Assembly: GCF_018326285.1 (NCBI RefSeq)
Contig: NZ_AP023362.1
Coordinates: 1 to 64,000, forward strand
Reading direction: 5' to 3'
DNA from: Mycolicibacterium sp. TY81
GTDB lineage: Bacteria > Actinomycetota > Actinomycetes > Mycobacteriales > Mycobacteriaceae
DNA: 64,000 nt
Both the position numbers and the translations under genes were made by a program. Under the pieces are notes generated by a model that saw nothing but the letters and a program-made list of their open reading frames with translations, had not been told where the DNA came from and made no database searches. Positions 45,479 through 54,109 of this stretch are shown piece by piece; the stretch's first letter is position 1; each line of letters opens with the position of its first letter.

Positions 45479-46726
45479 CTACGTCATCGTCACGGCCAGG
45501 ACAACGCCGAAAACCACGGCGGGTGCGGTCATCCCGGCGAGAAACCGGAGCCCGAACCGGCGACCGCCGGCAGTGAATGCCAGCACGGTCTTCACGATCA
45601 GGTTGGAGCCGAGTGCGGCCGCTATCGCGAGCAGCGCGGTGTCGACGGTGATATCGCCCTTGGCGGCGAGGCTGGCGGCGGCGACGGAACCGGCGTGCGC
45701 GTCGGCCAGACCCGCGGCGAACGCGGCGAGCACGGTGCCGCCGGCACCGAGCACGTCCGCGCCCCACCGCCCGACAAGCAGGGCGAGGGTGAGTACCGCG
45801 GCCAAGATCAAGGCCGGACGCAGGGCGAACGGTCGGCTTGCGGCTTTCGCGCCGGTGTCCTGCTCTGGTGACGGATTGTCCTCGGCGAGACCGGCTCCGC
45901 GGTAGACGACCCCGGCGATCACCACCAGCACCAACGCGCCGGCGGCCACGGGTGGCCACAGGCGCTGGAGGACGTGGGAGTCGACCACGCCGATCACGAT
46001 CAGCAGCTGGACGAAGGTGGCCAGGCTGGCCAGCAGAGCGCTGGCCAGGGGCGCGCGCACACTCGGTGTCGTGCGGCTGAGCCGGGCCATGGACGCCGTC
46101 GTCGCGGTCGCCGAGACGAAGCCGCCGGCGATACCGGTGATCAGCAGGCCGCGTTCCGGGCCGAGCGCACGAACCCCGATGTAGCCCACCCACCCGATAC
46201 CGGTGAGCAGCACGACGAGGAGCCAGACCTTCTCCGGATTCAGAATGCCGTACGGTCCCAGTCCGCGGTCCGGCAGCAGCGGCAGGATCACGAACGCGAC
46301 GACGAGAAACTTGATCGCGTCTTCCAGCTCGACCTCGGTCATGATGTCGCGGGCGAACCGGTGGATGCGATTCTTCGAGACGAGCAGGCCCGCGACGACG
46401 ACCGCGAGGCCGACCGCGAGTGCCGGACGCGAATAGGCGAGGGCGCCAAGGAGATACGCGACGAGGGCGGCTGTCGCGGTGGTCGTTCCCGGATCTTCCG
46501 CACTGGTTCGGAGATAGGCCAGTGCGATGAGCGCGCCGACAGCCAGAAATCCGGCGACGACAGCCCACTGACTGAAACCGGCCGCCACCGCACCGGCCAG
46601 TGACAGCAGCGCGAACGAACGCGAGCCGGCTGGCAGCTTGCGGGCATGGCTGCGTTCGCGCTCCAGGCCGAGCAACAGCCCGATGGCGAGTGCGACGAGG
46701 AAGGGCTCGATCTGCTGCCAGGTCAT
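45479..46726 (-). CDS. MgtC/SapB and DUF4010 membrane protein
   Basis: This 415-residue, very hydrophobic protein has about 11-12 transmembrane segments. The N-terminal MgtC-like part has IGLLLGLERERSHARKLPAG and RSFALLSLAGAVA; the C-terminal DUF4010 part includes GGFVSATATTASMARLS and GSNLIVKTVLAFTAGG. Such proteins are predicted inner-membrane transporters or regulators; the substrate is unknown. It follows echA with a 14-base gap on the same strand and converges with hchA. Confidence 0.85.
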   Translation of the reverse strand: MTWQQIEPFLVALAIGLLLGLERERSHARKLPAGSRSFALLSLAGAVAAGFSQWAVVAGFLAVGALIALAYLRTSAEDPGTTTATAALVAYLLGALAYSRPALAVGLAVVVAGLLVSKNRIHRFARDIMTEVELEDAIKFLVVAFVILPLLPDRGLGPYGILNPEKVWLLVVLLTGIGWVGYIGVRALGPERGLLITGIAGGFVSATATTASMARLSRTTPSVRAPLASALLASLATFVQLLIVIGVVDSHVLQRLWPPVAAGALVLVVIAGVVYRGAGLAEDNPSPEQDTGAKAASRPFALRPALILAAVLTLALLVGRWGADVLGAGGTVLAAFAAGLADAHAGSVAAASLAAKGDITVDTALLAIAAALGSNLIVKTVLAFTAGGRRFGLRFLAGMTAPAVVFGVVLAVTMT

Positions 46727-46740
46727 TTCGGTTGCCGCGT

Positions 46741-47538
46741 CTACTGCGCCGACGGAAACCGGGGCGGCCGCTTCTCGCGCAGCGCCGTATATCCCTCGAC
46801 CACGTCCGGCCCGAGGAACGTCAACATCTCGTAGGCCGCGGACTGGTCGAAGATCGGGCCGGCGTGGCGCAGCCAGTTGTTGAGTGCGCGCTTGGTGAGC
46901 CGGATCGCCTGCTGGGCGCCGGTGGCCAGCACGTCGGCCACCCGCAGCGCTTCGTCCAGAACCTGTTCGCGGGGAAGGGCTTTGGCGACCATGCCGATGC
47001 GCTCGGCCTCGACGCCGTCGATCATCTCACCCGTCATCAGGTAGTACTTGGCCTTCGCGGTCCCGGCCAGCAACGGCCAGATGATCGCGGCGTGATCGCC
47101 CGCGGCCACACCGAGTTTGACGTGGCCATCGCCGATCCGGGCGTCCTCGGCGATGATCGCCACATCGGCCAGCAGCGCGGCGACGGCGCCCGCGCCGACC
47201 GCGACGCCGTTGATGGCCGACACGATCGGTTTGTCGCAGTTGATCATGTTGTAGACCAGGTCGCTCATCTCGCCGAGCATGTGCGAGACGCGGTCGTAGT
47301 CACCCGCCATGCGTTCGACCATGGCCAGATCCCCGCCGGCGCTGAATGCCTTTCCCGCGCCGGTGATCACGGCCACCCGGGTGTCCGGATCGGCCGCGAC
47401 GTCCTTCCAGATGTTGGCCAGCTCGGCATGCATGCCCTCGTCGGCGGCGTTGTACTTCTCCGGCCGGTCGAGGGTGATCAGCAGGACGCCGTTGTCGCGG
47501 CGCGTCAGGGACAGCTGCTGGTAGTCGGTGAATGCCAT
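46741..47538 (-). CDS. echA: Enoyl-CoA hydratase/isomerase family protein
   Basis: This 265-residue crotonase-fold protein has oxyanion-hole residues in KAFSAGGDLAMVE and INGVAVGAGAVAALLADVAI. At the classical catalytic-acid positions it has GAGAVAA and DHAAIIWP, so the two glutamates of true hydratases are not obvious and the reaction may differ. It probably acts on acyl-CoA in lipid or sterol breakdown. The ATG at 47538 (MAFTDYQQLSLTRRDNG) is chosen, as upstream residues have no family character. It is co-directional with the DUF4010 gene. Confidence 0.85.
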   Translation of the reverse strand: MAFTDYQQLSLTRRDNGVLLITLDRPEKYNAADEGMHAELANIWKDVAADPDTRVAVITGAGKAFSAGGDLAMVERMAGDYDRVSHMLGEMSDLVYNMINCDKPIVSAINGVAVGAGAVAALLADVAIIAEDARIGDGHVKLGVAAGDHAAIIWPLLAGTAKAKYYLMTGEMIDGVEAERIGMVAKALPREQVLDEALRVADVLATGAQQAIRLTKRALNNWLRHAGPIFDQSAAYEMLTFLGPDVVEGYTALREKRPPRFPSAQ

Positions 47539-47625
47539 CTCGCGAAGCCTTTCTGCCGCATGCGGGTGCATGAAGCGCTGCGCCCGACGGCAACCCACGT
47601 TACGGTCTCCCCACCGCCGTCGTGG

Positions 47626-48540
47626 TCAGCCCACGCGGATGGCGGCCTCGGGTGGCTGAGCGGCCCGGGACCAGGCCAGGGGATTCAGGCTGCGGTACGG
47701 ATCGCTGGCCCGGACTTCCTGGAGGTCGGACAAGATCTGTTCCAGCGCTTGCTGAGTCGTGGACTTGACCGTCTCGACCCACCGAGCGTGATCGGTCGTA
47801 CCGGCCGGCGCCGTGGTGCTGATCGGCTCGGCGAACTCCAGGTACATGCGCTGCGGACGGGGGATCAGCGTCGGGCCGATACCGCGCACCAGCGGCATCG
47901 CCATGTCGGACCGTCCGCCCAACCGCTCGCCGATGGACTGGCTCAGCCGGCCCAGCGTGCTGTCGCGCTCGAAGAGGGGCGCGTAGACGTCGTCGCTGCC
48001 GACCAGTCCGACCGGCACGATCGGGTAGCCGTTCTCGATGGCGATCCGAGCGAAACCGCTTCGCCCGTCCCATTTCAGCTGGTATTCCTCGCCTTTGAAC
48101 TTGGGCATCTCACGTCCGCCGCCGGGGAAGAACAGCACGGTCTCGTTGTGCCGCATCAGTTCTCGCGCGGTGTCGGGATGGCCGACCACGCCGCCGTACG
48201 CCGCGACCAGGTCGCCACCGAAGCCCTTGGCCTGTGCCAGGGCGCGCTCGGCGAGCGGGCGCACCTGCACTCCGAGCTCGCGGCGGGTGTAATACGGCAT
48301 CAGCAGGATCTCGGCGAAGCCGAACGCGGTGTGGTTGCCGACCAGCAGGAAACGGCCGTCGCGCGGCAGCCGGTCGAGGCCGGCGACGTACGGTCGATAC
48401 AGATCGATCAACGGTTCGAGGGCATCGCCGGTGGCGTCCAACACATTTCGCAGGGTTCGGACGCGTTGCGGCGGTTCCATGATCGCAGTGATCTCGTCGT
48501 CGGTGACGGTCGGCCGGCCTTGTGGCGGTCCGAATCCCAT
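47626..48540 (-). CDS. Lysophospholipid/acylglycerol acyltransferase-like protein
   Basis: This 304-residue protein has the PlsC-like acyltransferase blocks LLVGNHTAFGFAEILLMPY, FFPGGGREMPKFKG and YPIVPVGLVGSDD. The first block has His but Glu in place of the usual Asp of the HX4D motif (NHTAFGFAE), as in the DAGAT-like branch. It would transfer an acyl chain from acyl-CoA to a glycerolipid at the inner membrane. It lies upstream of echA on the same strand (87-base gap). Confidence 0.85.
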   Translation of the reverse strand: MGFGPPQGRPTVTDDEITAIMEPPQRVRTLRNVLDATGDALEPLIDLYRPYVAGLDRLPRDGRFLLVGNHTAFGFAEILLMPYYTRRELGVQVRPLAERALAQAKGFGGDLVAAYGGVVGHPDTARELMRHNETVLFFPGGGREMPKFKGEEYQLKWDGRSGFARIAIENGYPIVPVGLVGSDDVYAPLFERDSTLGRLSQSIGERLGGRSDMAMPLVRGIGPTLIPRPQRMYLEFAEPISTTAPAGTTDHARWVETVKSTTQQALEQILSDLQEVRASDPYRSLNPLAWSRAAQPPEAAIRVG

Positions 48541-48596
48541 CGGTGCTCCCGTCGGTGTCGTGATGTTGACACCAAGGTACCGAGAGTTTTGATAGA

Positions 48597-48962
48597 TCAG
48601 CTAATAAAAGCCTGTGAACTTCGTATCGCGGCGCGCTCCTTCGGAGTCGTCGCACCCCAGATGCCGTAGGGCTCATCGGCTTCCAGGGCGTGGCCGAGGC
48701 AGGCGCGCAGTACCGGACAGTGCTGACAGATTTGTTTGGCGCGCTCTTCGTGGGCGACCCGCCGGGCGCCACGATCGTCGTCGCCGGTGTAGAACACTTC
48801 GGCCGGCAGCCCACGGCAACGGGCATGCAACTGCCAGTCCCAGATTGCGGTGGTGGCCGCGCCCCGGGTGTGGGACCCGGGGCGCGGCCGGTGCCGGGTG
48901 GTGCGGGACAGGCTCGAGGGAGAAGTGAATGTGTCGCCGTGGCAAGGGGATTCCCGCGCCAA
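48597..48962 (-). CDS. WhiB-family iron-sulfur transcription factor
   Basis: WhiB proteins bind a [4Fe-4S] cluster through four Cys and regulate through sigma factors. The sequence shows WDWQLHARCRG, CQHCPVLRACLGHAL and the G[I/V]WG turn in EPYGIWGATTPKER, resembling the WhiB3 group. The stop is at 48597. No ATG starts the conserved part; the best candidate is TTG 48962, two bases after the rpmE2 stop, which would give 121 residues and an rpmE2-whiB operon. A shorter start at CTG or GTG cannot be excluded. Confidence 0.8.
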   Translation of the reverse strand: MARESPCHGDTFTSPSSLSRTTRHRPRPGSHTRGAATTAIWDWQLHARCRGLPAEVFYTGDDDRGARRVAHEERAKQICQHCPVLRACLGHALEADEPYGIWGATTPKERAAIRSSQAFIS

Positions 48963-48964
48963 GG

Positions 48965-49216
48965 TCAGCGTCCGTACTTGCGGTTGAACTTCTCGACGCG
49001 GCCCGCGGTGTCCAGGATCTGCCGCTTGCCGGTCCACACCGGGTGTGAGTCCGAGGTGACGTCGACCACGATCAGCGGGTAGGTGCGGACGCCGTCGGCG
49101 GTCTGCCATTCGATGGTTCGCGAGCTCGTGGCGGTGGAGCGGGTCAGGAACGTGCGCCCGGTGGTGGCGTCCTGGAAGACAACGTGGTGGTAGTCGGGGT
49201 GAATGCCGGCCTTCAT
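48965..49216 (-). CDS. rpmE2: 50S ribosomal protein L31 type B (zinc-free)
   Basis: This 83-residue L31 has no Cys at all ([20 protein letters not shown] ... [20 protein letters not shown]), which is the C-minus paralogue used when zinc is scarce to release zinc from ribosomes. Upstream lie two Zur-type palindromes, consistent with zinc-dependent repression. The ATG at 49216 follows GGAGG. It is probably co-transcribed with the whiB gene. Confidence 0.95.
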   Translation of the reverse strand: MKAGIHPDYHHVVFQDATTGRTFLTRSTATSSRTIEWQTADGVRTYPLIVVDVTSDSHPVWTGKRQILDTAGRVEKFNRKYGR

Positions 49217-49236
49217 GGGAACCTCCGTCAACCAAG

Positions 49237-49251
49237 TGAAAATCGTTTTCA
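49237..49251. promoter_or_regulatory. Zur box upstream of rpmE2
   Basis: TGAAAATCGTTTTCA is a 15-base AT-rich palindrome 20 bases upstream of the rpmE2 start and matches the mycobacterial Zur-box pattern TGAAAATCATTTTCA closely. It should block rpmE2 when zinc is sufficient. Confidence 0.75.
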
Positions 49252-49292
49252 TTAAGACGTGGCCGACCATACCCGACGCTCGGGGGCTTGTC

Positions 49293-49305
49293 GAAAACAG
49301 TTTTC
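49293..49305. promoter_or_regulatory. Second Zur-like palindrome
   Basis: GAAAACAGTTTTC is a perfect 13-base palindrome 55 bases from the first box and about 60-70 bases before the pat start. It may strengthen repression of rpmE2 or bring pat under zinc control. Confidence 0.5.
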
Positions 49306-49364
49306 AATAGTGCAGGGTCTCAACGGCCCCACATGGCATGCCGTCCGCCGGTAACGTTTCCTGC

Positions 49365-50363
49365 GTGCCGGAAGCGACGACGGATGAACTGGCTTCGTTG
49401 GGGTTCTTCGCGAGCTGCCGTCGGGAGGACCTCGACCGGCTGGCGCCCCTGCTGCGTCCACTGACGGCCGAACCGGGCAAGGTGCTGATGACGCAGGGCG
49501 AAGTCGCGTCGTCGTTCATTCTGATCAGCGCCGGCAGCGTCCGGGTGACGCACACCGCTCCCGATGGCGAACTCGTCGTCCACAACATCGGCCCGGGCCT
49601 GATCGTCGGTGAGATCGCCCTGTTGCGCGGCGGCACGCGCAACGCCACGGTGCTGGTCACCGAGCCACTGGCCGGGTGGATCGGCGGACATGACGCGCTG
49701 ACCGCCATGCTCGACGTGCCCTGTATGGCCGAGCGGCTGGTGCGCACGGCGCGGCAGCGACTCGCGGAGTTCATCACGCCGCTTCCGGTGAAGCTGAGCG
49801 ACGGCAGTCAGATGTACCTGCGGCCCGTGCTGCCGGGCGACAACCCGCGGGTGCGCCAGGGGCCCGTCCATTTTTCGACCGAGACCATCTACCGCCGGTT
49901 CCAGACGGCCTACCAGCCCAGCCCGGCACTGATGGCCTACCTTTTCGAGGTCGACTACGTCGACCACTTCGTGTGGGTGCTGACCGACGGCGTCGACGGG
50001 CCGGACGGGCCGATGGTCGCCGACGCGAGATTCGTTCGGCTGCATGAGAATCCGACGGTCGCCGAGGTGGCCTTCATGGTCGGTGACGACTATCAGGGCC
50101 GGGGCATCGGCACCTTTCTGATGGACGCGCTGGTACCCGCGGCCCGAGGCTCGGGCATCGAGCGGTTCGCCGCGCGCGTGCTGTCCGACAACTTCCCGAT
50201 GCGCAAGATCCTCGAGCATTACGGCGCCACCTGGGAGCGCGACGACCGCAACATGATCGTCACCGAATTCGACGTCCCGAAACCGGACCAATTGTCGTTG
50301 TCGCACAAGCAGTATCGCGAAATCCACCTGTTGGCGCAGCAAGTGATCAAGGCGGTCGGCTGA
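49365..50363 (+). CDS. pat: cAMP-regulated protein lysine acetyltransferase
   Basis: This 332-residue protein fuses an N-terminal cyclic-nucleotide-binding domain (residues about 10-135, with the phosphate cassette GEIALLRGGTRNATV) to a C-terminal GNAT domain (about 150-320, acetyl-CoA loop DDYQGRGIGTFLMDAL). This is the architecture of Rv0998 (Mt-Pat) and its M. smegmatis homologue, which acetylate enzymes such as acyl-CoA synthetases and are stimulated by cAMP. GTG 49365 gives the family's usual length; ATG 49338 is an alternative adding nine residues. It overlaps the next gene (TGATG). Confidence 0.93.
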   Translation: MPEATTDELASLGFFASCRREDLDRLAPLLRPLTAEPGKVLMTQGEVASSFILISAGSVRVTHTAPDGELVVHNIGPGLIVGEIALLRGGTRNATVLVTEPLAGWIGGHDALTAMLDVPCMAERLVRTARQRLAEFITPLPVKLSDGSQMYLRPVLPGDNPRVRQGPVHFSTETIYRRFQTAYQPSPALMAYLFEVDYVDHFVWVLTDGVDGPDGPMVADARFVRLHENPTVAEVAFMVGDDYQGRGIGTFLMDALVPAARGSGIERFAARVLSDNFPMRKILEHYGATWERDDRNMIVTEFDVPKPDQLSLSHKQYREIHLLAQQVIKAVG

Positions 50364-51199
50364 TGACGGAATCGCTGTACTCGCGGCGCCCGCTGCTGAA
50401 CAAGGACACCGCGGTGTGCATCTCGCTGGCGGCCCGGCCCAGCAACATCGGTACGCGCTTCCACAACTACCTCTACGACGAGCTGGGCCTCGACTTCGTC
50501 TACAAGGCCTTCACCACGACCGACATCGCCGCGGCGATCGGCGGCGTCCGGGCCCTGGGCATCCGCGGCTGCTCGGTGTCCATGCCGTTCAAGGAGGACG
50601 TCATCGCGCTCGTCGACGAGCTGGAAGAGTCGGCGCGCGTGATCAATTCGGTGAACACGATCGTCAACGACGCCGGCCGGCTGACGGCCTGCAACACCGA
50701 CTACCTGGCCATCGCCCGGCTCATCGACGAGTACCGCCTGGATCCGGCCGCATCGCTGCTCATCCGCGGGAGCGGCGGCATGGCCAGCGCGGTGGCGGCG
50801 GCGTTCCGGGACAAGGGATTCGAGGCGGGCACCATCGTGGCCCGCAACCCGGACACCGGCGGGCGGCTGGCCGACCGGCTCCGGTACCGCTACGCGGCCG
50901 ACGCCTCAGGCGGAGCGGACATCGTCGTCAACGTCACCCCGATCGGGATGGCCGGCGGCGCCGAAGCCGACGACCTGTCCTTCGATCCGGACGTTATTGC
51001 CAAGGCGCGCACCGTGTTCGACGTGGTCGCACTGCCGTCGGAAACCCCGCTGGTCCGCGCGGCGCGCGCGGCCGGGGTGCCGGTGATCACGGGCGCCGAG
51101 GTCATCGCCCTGCAGGCCGCCGAACAGTTCGAACGGTATACCGGGGTGCGGCCGACCGCCGAGCAGGTGGCCGCGGCATCGGCCTTCTCGCGCGCCTGA
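50363..51199 (+). CDS. Shikimate 5-dehydrogenase-like protein
   Basis: This 278-residue AroE-fold protein has substrate-side residues ISLAARPSNIGTRFHNYLYD and VSMPFKEDVIAL (Lys in the SMPFK position), TVNTIVN-like NSVNTIVNDAGRLTACNTD, and a nucleotide-binding part with LLIRGSGGMASAVAAAFRD. The N-terminal GxSxSP motif is altered to SLAARPSN, so it may use a substrate other than shikimate, as in quinate/shikimate paralogues. It is translationally coupled to pat (TGATG), which is unusual company for aromatic biosynthesis. Confidence 0.85.
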   Translation: MTESLYSRRPLLNKDTAVCISLAARPSNIGTRFHNYLYDELGLDFVYKAFTTTDIAAAIGGVRALGIRGCSVSMPFKEDVIALVDELEESARVINSVNTIVNDAGRLTACNTDYLAIARLIDEYRLDPAASLLIRGSGGMASAVAAAFRDKGFEAGTIVARNPDTGGRLADRLRYRYAADASGGADIVVNVTPIGMAGGAEADDLSFDPDVIAKARTVFDVVALPSETPLVRAARAAGVPVITGAEVIALQAAEQFERYTGVRPTAEQVAAASAFSRA

Positions 51200-51210
51200 C
51201 TTCAGGCTCG

Positions 51211-51903
51211 TCAGGGCACGGTGATCTTCAGTGACTTGTCGATCGACGACGTCGCATCCATCAGCGGTGCGATGGTCTCCTTGGTGCCGCTGGCGTTGAT
51301 CTGCAGCACGATCACGCCGTCCTTGGTCGGGATGGCCGCCGTCTTCTGGGCCATCAACCGGTCCTTGCCGTCCTGGTTGTACATGCCGCCGACCTGACAT
51401 GCCTTGAACCCGGCGAGCATGGCCTCGCAGTTGGTGCCGGCGTCCTGCCAGTTGTGCAGGTTCTGCAGCTCGCCGGGTGCGTACTGCAACACCTCGTCGG
51501 CATTGGCGCCGGGCAACTTCGAGATCAGCACGATGATGGTCGGCGGGTCGGCCTTCATGGCGGGGTCGTCGAATTTGCTTGCGCTCCAGGCCCATTTCGG
51601 CGTCAGCGGACCGGCGTCCACCCAGCCCTGGGGGAGCGGCATGGTCAGCGTGGGGGCGCCGGGATCGCCGGGGTGCAGCTGCTGCTCGGTGATGTTCTTC
51701 TCGTGCAGGTAGTCCCGGATCGTCTTCTTCGGAACCGCCGGCGCGCTCGGGGCCGCGGAAGTGGGTGCCGCCGCGGCGCTGCTGCTCGCGGCGCTGCTCG
51801 ACGTCGACGACGGCGCCGGCTTCGAATCCGAGTTGCAGGCACTCGCGCCCAGCGCAGTCACAGTCACTGCCAGCGCAACGCCGGCAACCCTCATCGGCAA
51901 CAT
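51211..51903 (-). CDS. LpqN/LpqT-family lipoprotein
   Basis: This 230-residue secreted lipoprotein has the signal peptide VAGVALAVTVTALGASAC with lipobox Cys about residue 23, then a Ser/Ala/Pro-rich linker, then the LpqN-type domain (PLPQGWVDAGPLTPKWAWSA, MYNQDGKDRLMAQKTAAIP). LpqN-type proteins are envelope lipoproteins tied to trafficking of mycomembrane lipids in mycobacteria; the exact job here is unknown. It converges with the aroE-like gene, with only 11 bases between them. Confidence 0.85.
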   Translation of the reverse strand: MLPMRVAGVALAVTVTALGASACNSDSKPAPSSTSSSAASSSAAAAPTSAAPSAPAVPKKTIRDYLHEKNITEQQLHPGDPGAPTLTMPLPQGWVDAGPLTPKWAWSASKFDDPAMKADPPTIIVLISKLPGANADEVLQYAPGELQNLHNWQDAGTNCEAMLAGFKACQVGGMYNQDGKDRLMAQKTAAIPTKDGVIVLQINASGTKETIAPLMDATSSIDKSLKITVP

Positions 51904-52051
51904 TTCCGTCTCCTGTCGTCGGTTGCAGACTACGGGGCCGACGAAGCCGCTTGGGTCAGCTTCCGGTGCAACGCCGTGTCCGCAAAAGTCGTATCGGCGT
52001 GGCGCCGGGCATCGGCCGGGGTCGGCGCGTTCGCCGTGCTATCAACAGCAA

Positions 52052-52726
52052 ATGCGCGCACTCGCGTGGTCGGCAGCGGTTCTGCTGTGCGCCGCGTGCG
52101 GATCGACGACCCCGCCCACGCGGCCCACCACCCCGGCGGCCGCGAAACCCGCCGATCCTGCCGCGATCGGCCGGATGCGCCAACACCTCCCCAAAGACCT
52201 ACAGGGCTACGAGTTCGGGGCGTTGCCGGCGCCCGCTGTCCCGACAACCTTCTGGGGCATGTCCGCGGGGTCGGCCGCCGACCCGCCGGACTGCGCAGCG
52301 CTGATGGCCGCACCGGCCGACGGTGTTCGTGGCTGGTCGGCATCGGGACCCGGTGGCATCGTGTACGCGACCGCAGCGCCGGCCGTCGCCCCGGCGCCCG
52401 ACCTCGTCGGCGACTGCCACAGCTGGACGTTGAGCACCGACCGGGCGCGCGCGGCCGTCGACCTCACCGACGCGCCCCAGGTCGCCGACGCCCGCACGCT
52501 GGGCCTGACGGCGCACATCACCACGAGCGTCGAGAACGGTGCGCAAACCCATTCGCAGGCAACGACTCTGATCGCGTACGTCGACGCACTGGCGGTTTCG
52601 GTGACCATGGTGACCGACCCGGGTGCCGTCGCGCCGCCGCTGCCCGCCGAACTCCCGGCGACATTGTTGGACGCGGCGGTGCGGTCGGTGCGGGGCATCC
52701 CGGCCGCCGACGGGTTGGCCCGGTAG
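52052..52726 (+). CDS. DUF5642-type lipoprotein 1
   Basis: This 224-residue lipoprotein has signal LAWSAAVLLCAAC with lipobox Cys and a Thr/Pro/Ala-rich linker. The domain resembles its downstream neighbour (LQGYEFGALPAPAVPTTFWG, PPDCAALM). The fold and function are unknown; this type is found in mycobacterial envelopes, at the Rv0999 position. The ATG at 52052 is chosen because it begins the signal peptide. The next gene starts 10 bases later, so the two form an operon of related lipoproteins. Confidence 0.75.
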   Translation: MRALAWSAAVLLCAACGSTTPPTRPTTPAAAKPADPAAIGRMRQHLPKDLQGYEFGALPAPAVPTTFWGMSAGSAADPPDCAALMAAPADGVRGWSASGPGGIVYATAAPAVAPAPDLVGDCHSWTLSTDRARAAVDLTDAPQVADARTLGLTAHITTSVENGAQTHSQATTLIAYVDALAVSVTMVTDPGAVAPPLPAELPATLLDAAVRSVRGIPAADGLAR

Positions 52727-52736
52727 ATTCGCCACA

Positions 52737-53396
52737 ATGCGCAGAACGGTGCTCGCGGTGGCCTCCGCCGGTCTGGTGGCGGCATGCACGTCCCACTCCC
52801 AGGTGGTGGTCGCCGACCCCGACATCACCAAAATCCTTGATCTGAAGGGCACTTTCGGGCCGGATTACCAGGTCAAGACCGTCGCGCCGACGGGCATCGA
52901 CCCGCGCGCGTTCGCCCCGCAGACCCTGCCGCCGGGCCTGAAATTCGAGCCACCGGACTGCGCGAAATTCGCCTCCGGCATGGCCGTCTCCCCAGGTGCC
53001 AAGGGCAACATGACCGCCGTCACCGCGGAAGGGCAGGGCAACCGGTTCGTCATCCTGGCGGTGGAGACGTCCGAGCCGATCGCGCCGGCGGATCCGGGCG
53101 ACGGCTGCAAGAAGGTCGCCTTCTCCGGCGCCGGGGTGCGGGGCCTGGTCGAAGAGGTGCCGGCCCCGCCCATCGACGGGGTGAAGACGCTGGGCACCCA
53201 CCGCATTCTCGAGACGGTGGCGGCCGGCAAGCCGGCTGCCGGTCAGCTCTACAACTACGTCGGCGGTTTCGGCAGATTCCTGGTGATCGTCACCGCCAAC
53301 TCGCTCGTCGAGCCGGACAAGCCCGTCGTCCCGGTGAACACGCAGAAGGCCACGGAGCTGCTGACCAAGTCGGTCACCGCGGTGCGGGGCCAGTAG
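52737..53396 (+). CDS. DUF5642-type lipoprotein 2
   Basis: This 219-residue lipoprotein has signal TVLAVASAGLVAAC and lipobox Cys 17. It contains FEPPDCAKFASG matching PPDCAALM of the upstream protein, and pairs of Cys that could form disulfides outside the cell. Function is unknown. It ends one base from the convergent alkB stop. Confidence 0.78.
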   Translation: MRRTVLAVASAGLVAACTSHSQVVVADPDITKILDLKGTFGPDYQVKTVAPTGIDPRAFAPQTLPPGLKFEPPDCAKFASGMAVSPGAKGNMTAVTAEGQGNRFVILAVETSEPIAPADPGDGCKKVAFSGAGVRGLVEEVPAPPIDGVKTLGTHRILETVAAGKPAAGQLYNYVGGFGRFLVIVTANSLVEPDKPVVPVNTQKATELLTKSVTAVRGQ

Positions 53397-54008
53397 TCAG
53401 CGCACGTTGCGCGGCCGGAACTGGATGCTGATCCGCGGCCCCGTGGGGCGGGCGGTCTTGGGCACCGCGTGCTCCCAGGTGCGCTGGCACGACCCGCCCA
53501 TGACGAGCAGGTCGCCGTGCCCCTGAGGCAGCCGGACGCTGGTGCGTCTGCCGTCTGCGCCCGTGGTGCGGGGACGCAGCGCGAAAACCCTTGTCGCGCC
53601 GAGGCTCAGCACCGCGACCATGGTGTCCTCGGTGCTGCTGCGCCCGATGGTGTCGCCGTGCCAGGCGACGCTGTCGTTGCCGTCCCGGTACAGGCACAGG
53701 CCGACGGTGGTGAACGGCTCGCCGAGCTCGTGGGCGTAGGCGTCGTTGAGCCGGACCCGCAGCCGCGCCAGCCCGGGATGCGGCGCCCGGTCCTGCGCGA
53801 GGTCGTGGAAGCTGACGAGACGCGGCACATCGAGCACCTTGTCGTACATCTGGCGCTGCTCGGCACGCCAGGGAATGGCGGTCAGCAGCTCGTCGAAAAG
53901 CGTGTCGGCGCCCGTCAGCCAGCCGGCGCGGACGTCGACCCAGGCGCCGTCACCGAGCCAGCGCCGTTCGGCATGGTCGAACAGCGAACCCTGAACCGCC
54001 AAGGACAC
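53397..54008 (-). CDS. alkB: AlkB-type 2-oxoglutarate/Fe(II) dioxygenase
   Basis: This 203-residue protein has the iron ligands His-x-Asp in VAWHGDTIG and His in WEHAVPK, and the 2-oxoglutarate-binding arginines in RISIQFRPRN. AlkB enzymes repair alkylated DNA by oxidative demethylation. The core NDAYAHELGEPFTTVGLCLYRDGND matches the family. It is the homologue of Rv1000c. GTG start at 54008. Confidence 0.9.
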   Translation of the reverse strand: MSLAVQGSLFDHAERRWLGDGAWVDVRAGWLTGADTLFDELLTAIPWRAEQRQMYDKVLDVPRLVSFHDLAQDRAPHPGLARLRVRLNDAYAHELGEPFTTVGLCLYRDGNDSVAWHGDTIGRSSTEDTMVAVLSLGATRVFALRPRTTGADGRRTSVRLPQGHGDLLVMGGSCQRTWEHAVPKTARPTGPRISIQFRPRNVR

Positions 54009-54109
54009 CCCGCGATCCTATCGCACAGGCGTTCGATGTGTCGGAAGCCTTCCGTTGACTCCGCGGTGGCGGCGTTCGCCACTCGCACTCTTGCGCCCTG
54101 GACGCAGGG

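Noticed and set aside
45461..45484. Short hairpin at the hchA/DUF4010 junction (CGTAGCC / GGGCTACG)
   Set aside because: Only about seven base pairs and overlapping both gene ends; too weak to list as a terminator.
46600..48669. A 689-codon plus-strand open frame
   Set aside because: It is antisense to the acyltransferase, echA and DUF4010 genes and has no recognisable domains; long antisense frames are common in GC-rich mycobacterial DNA.
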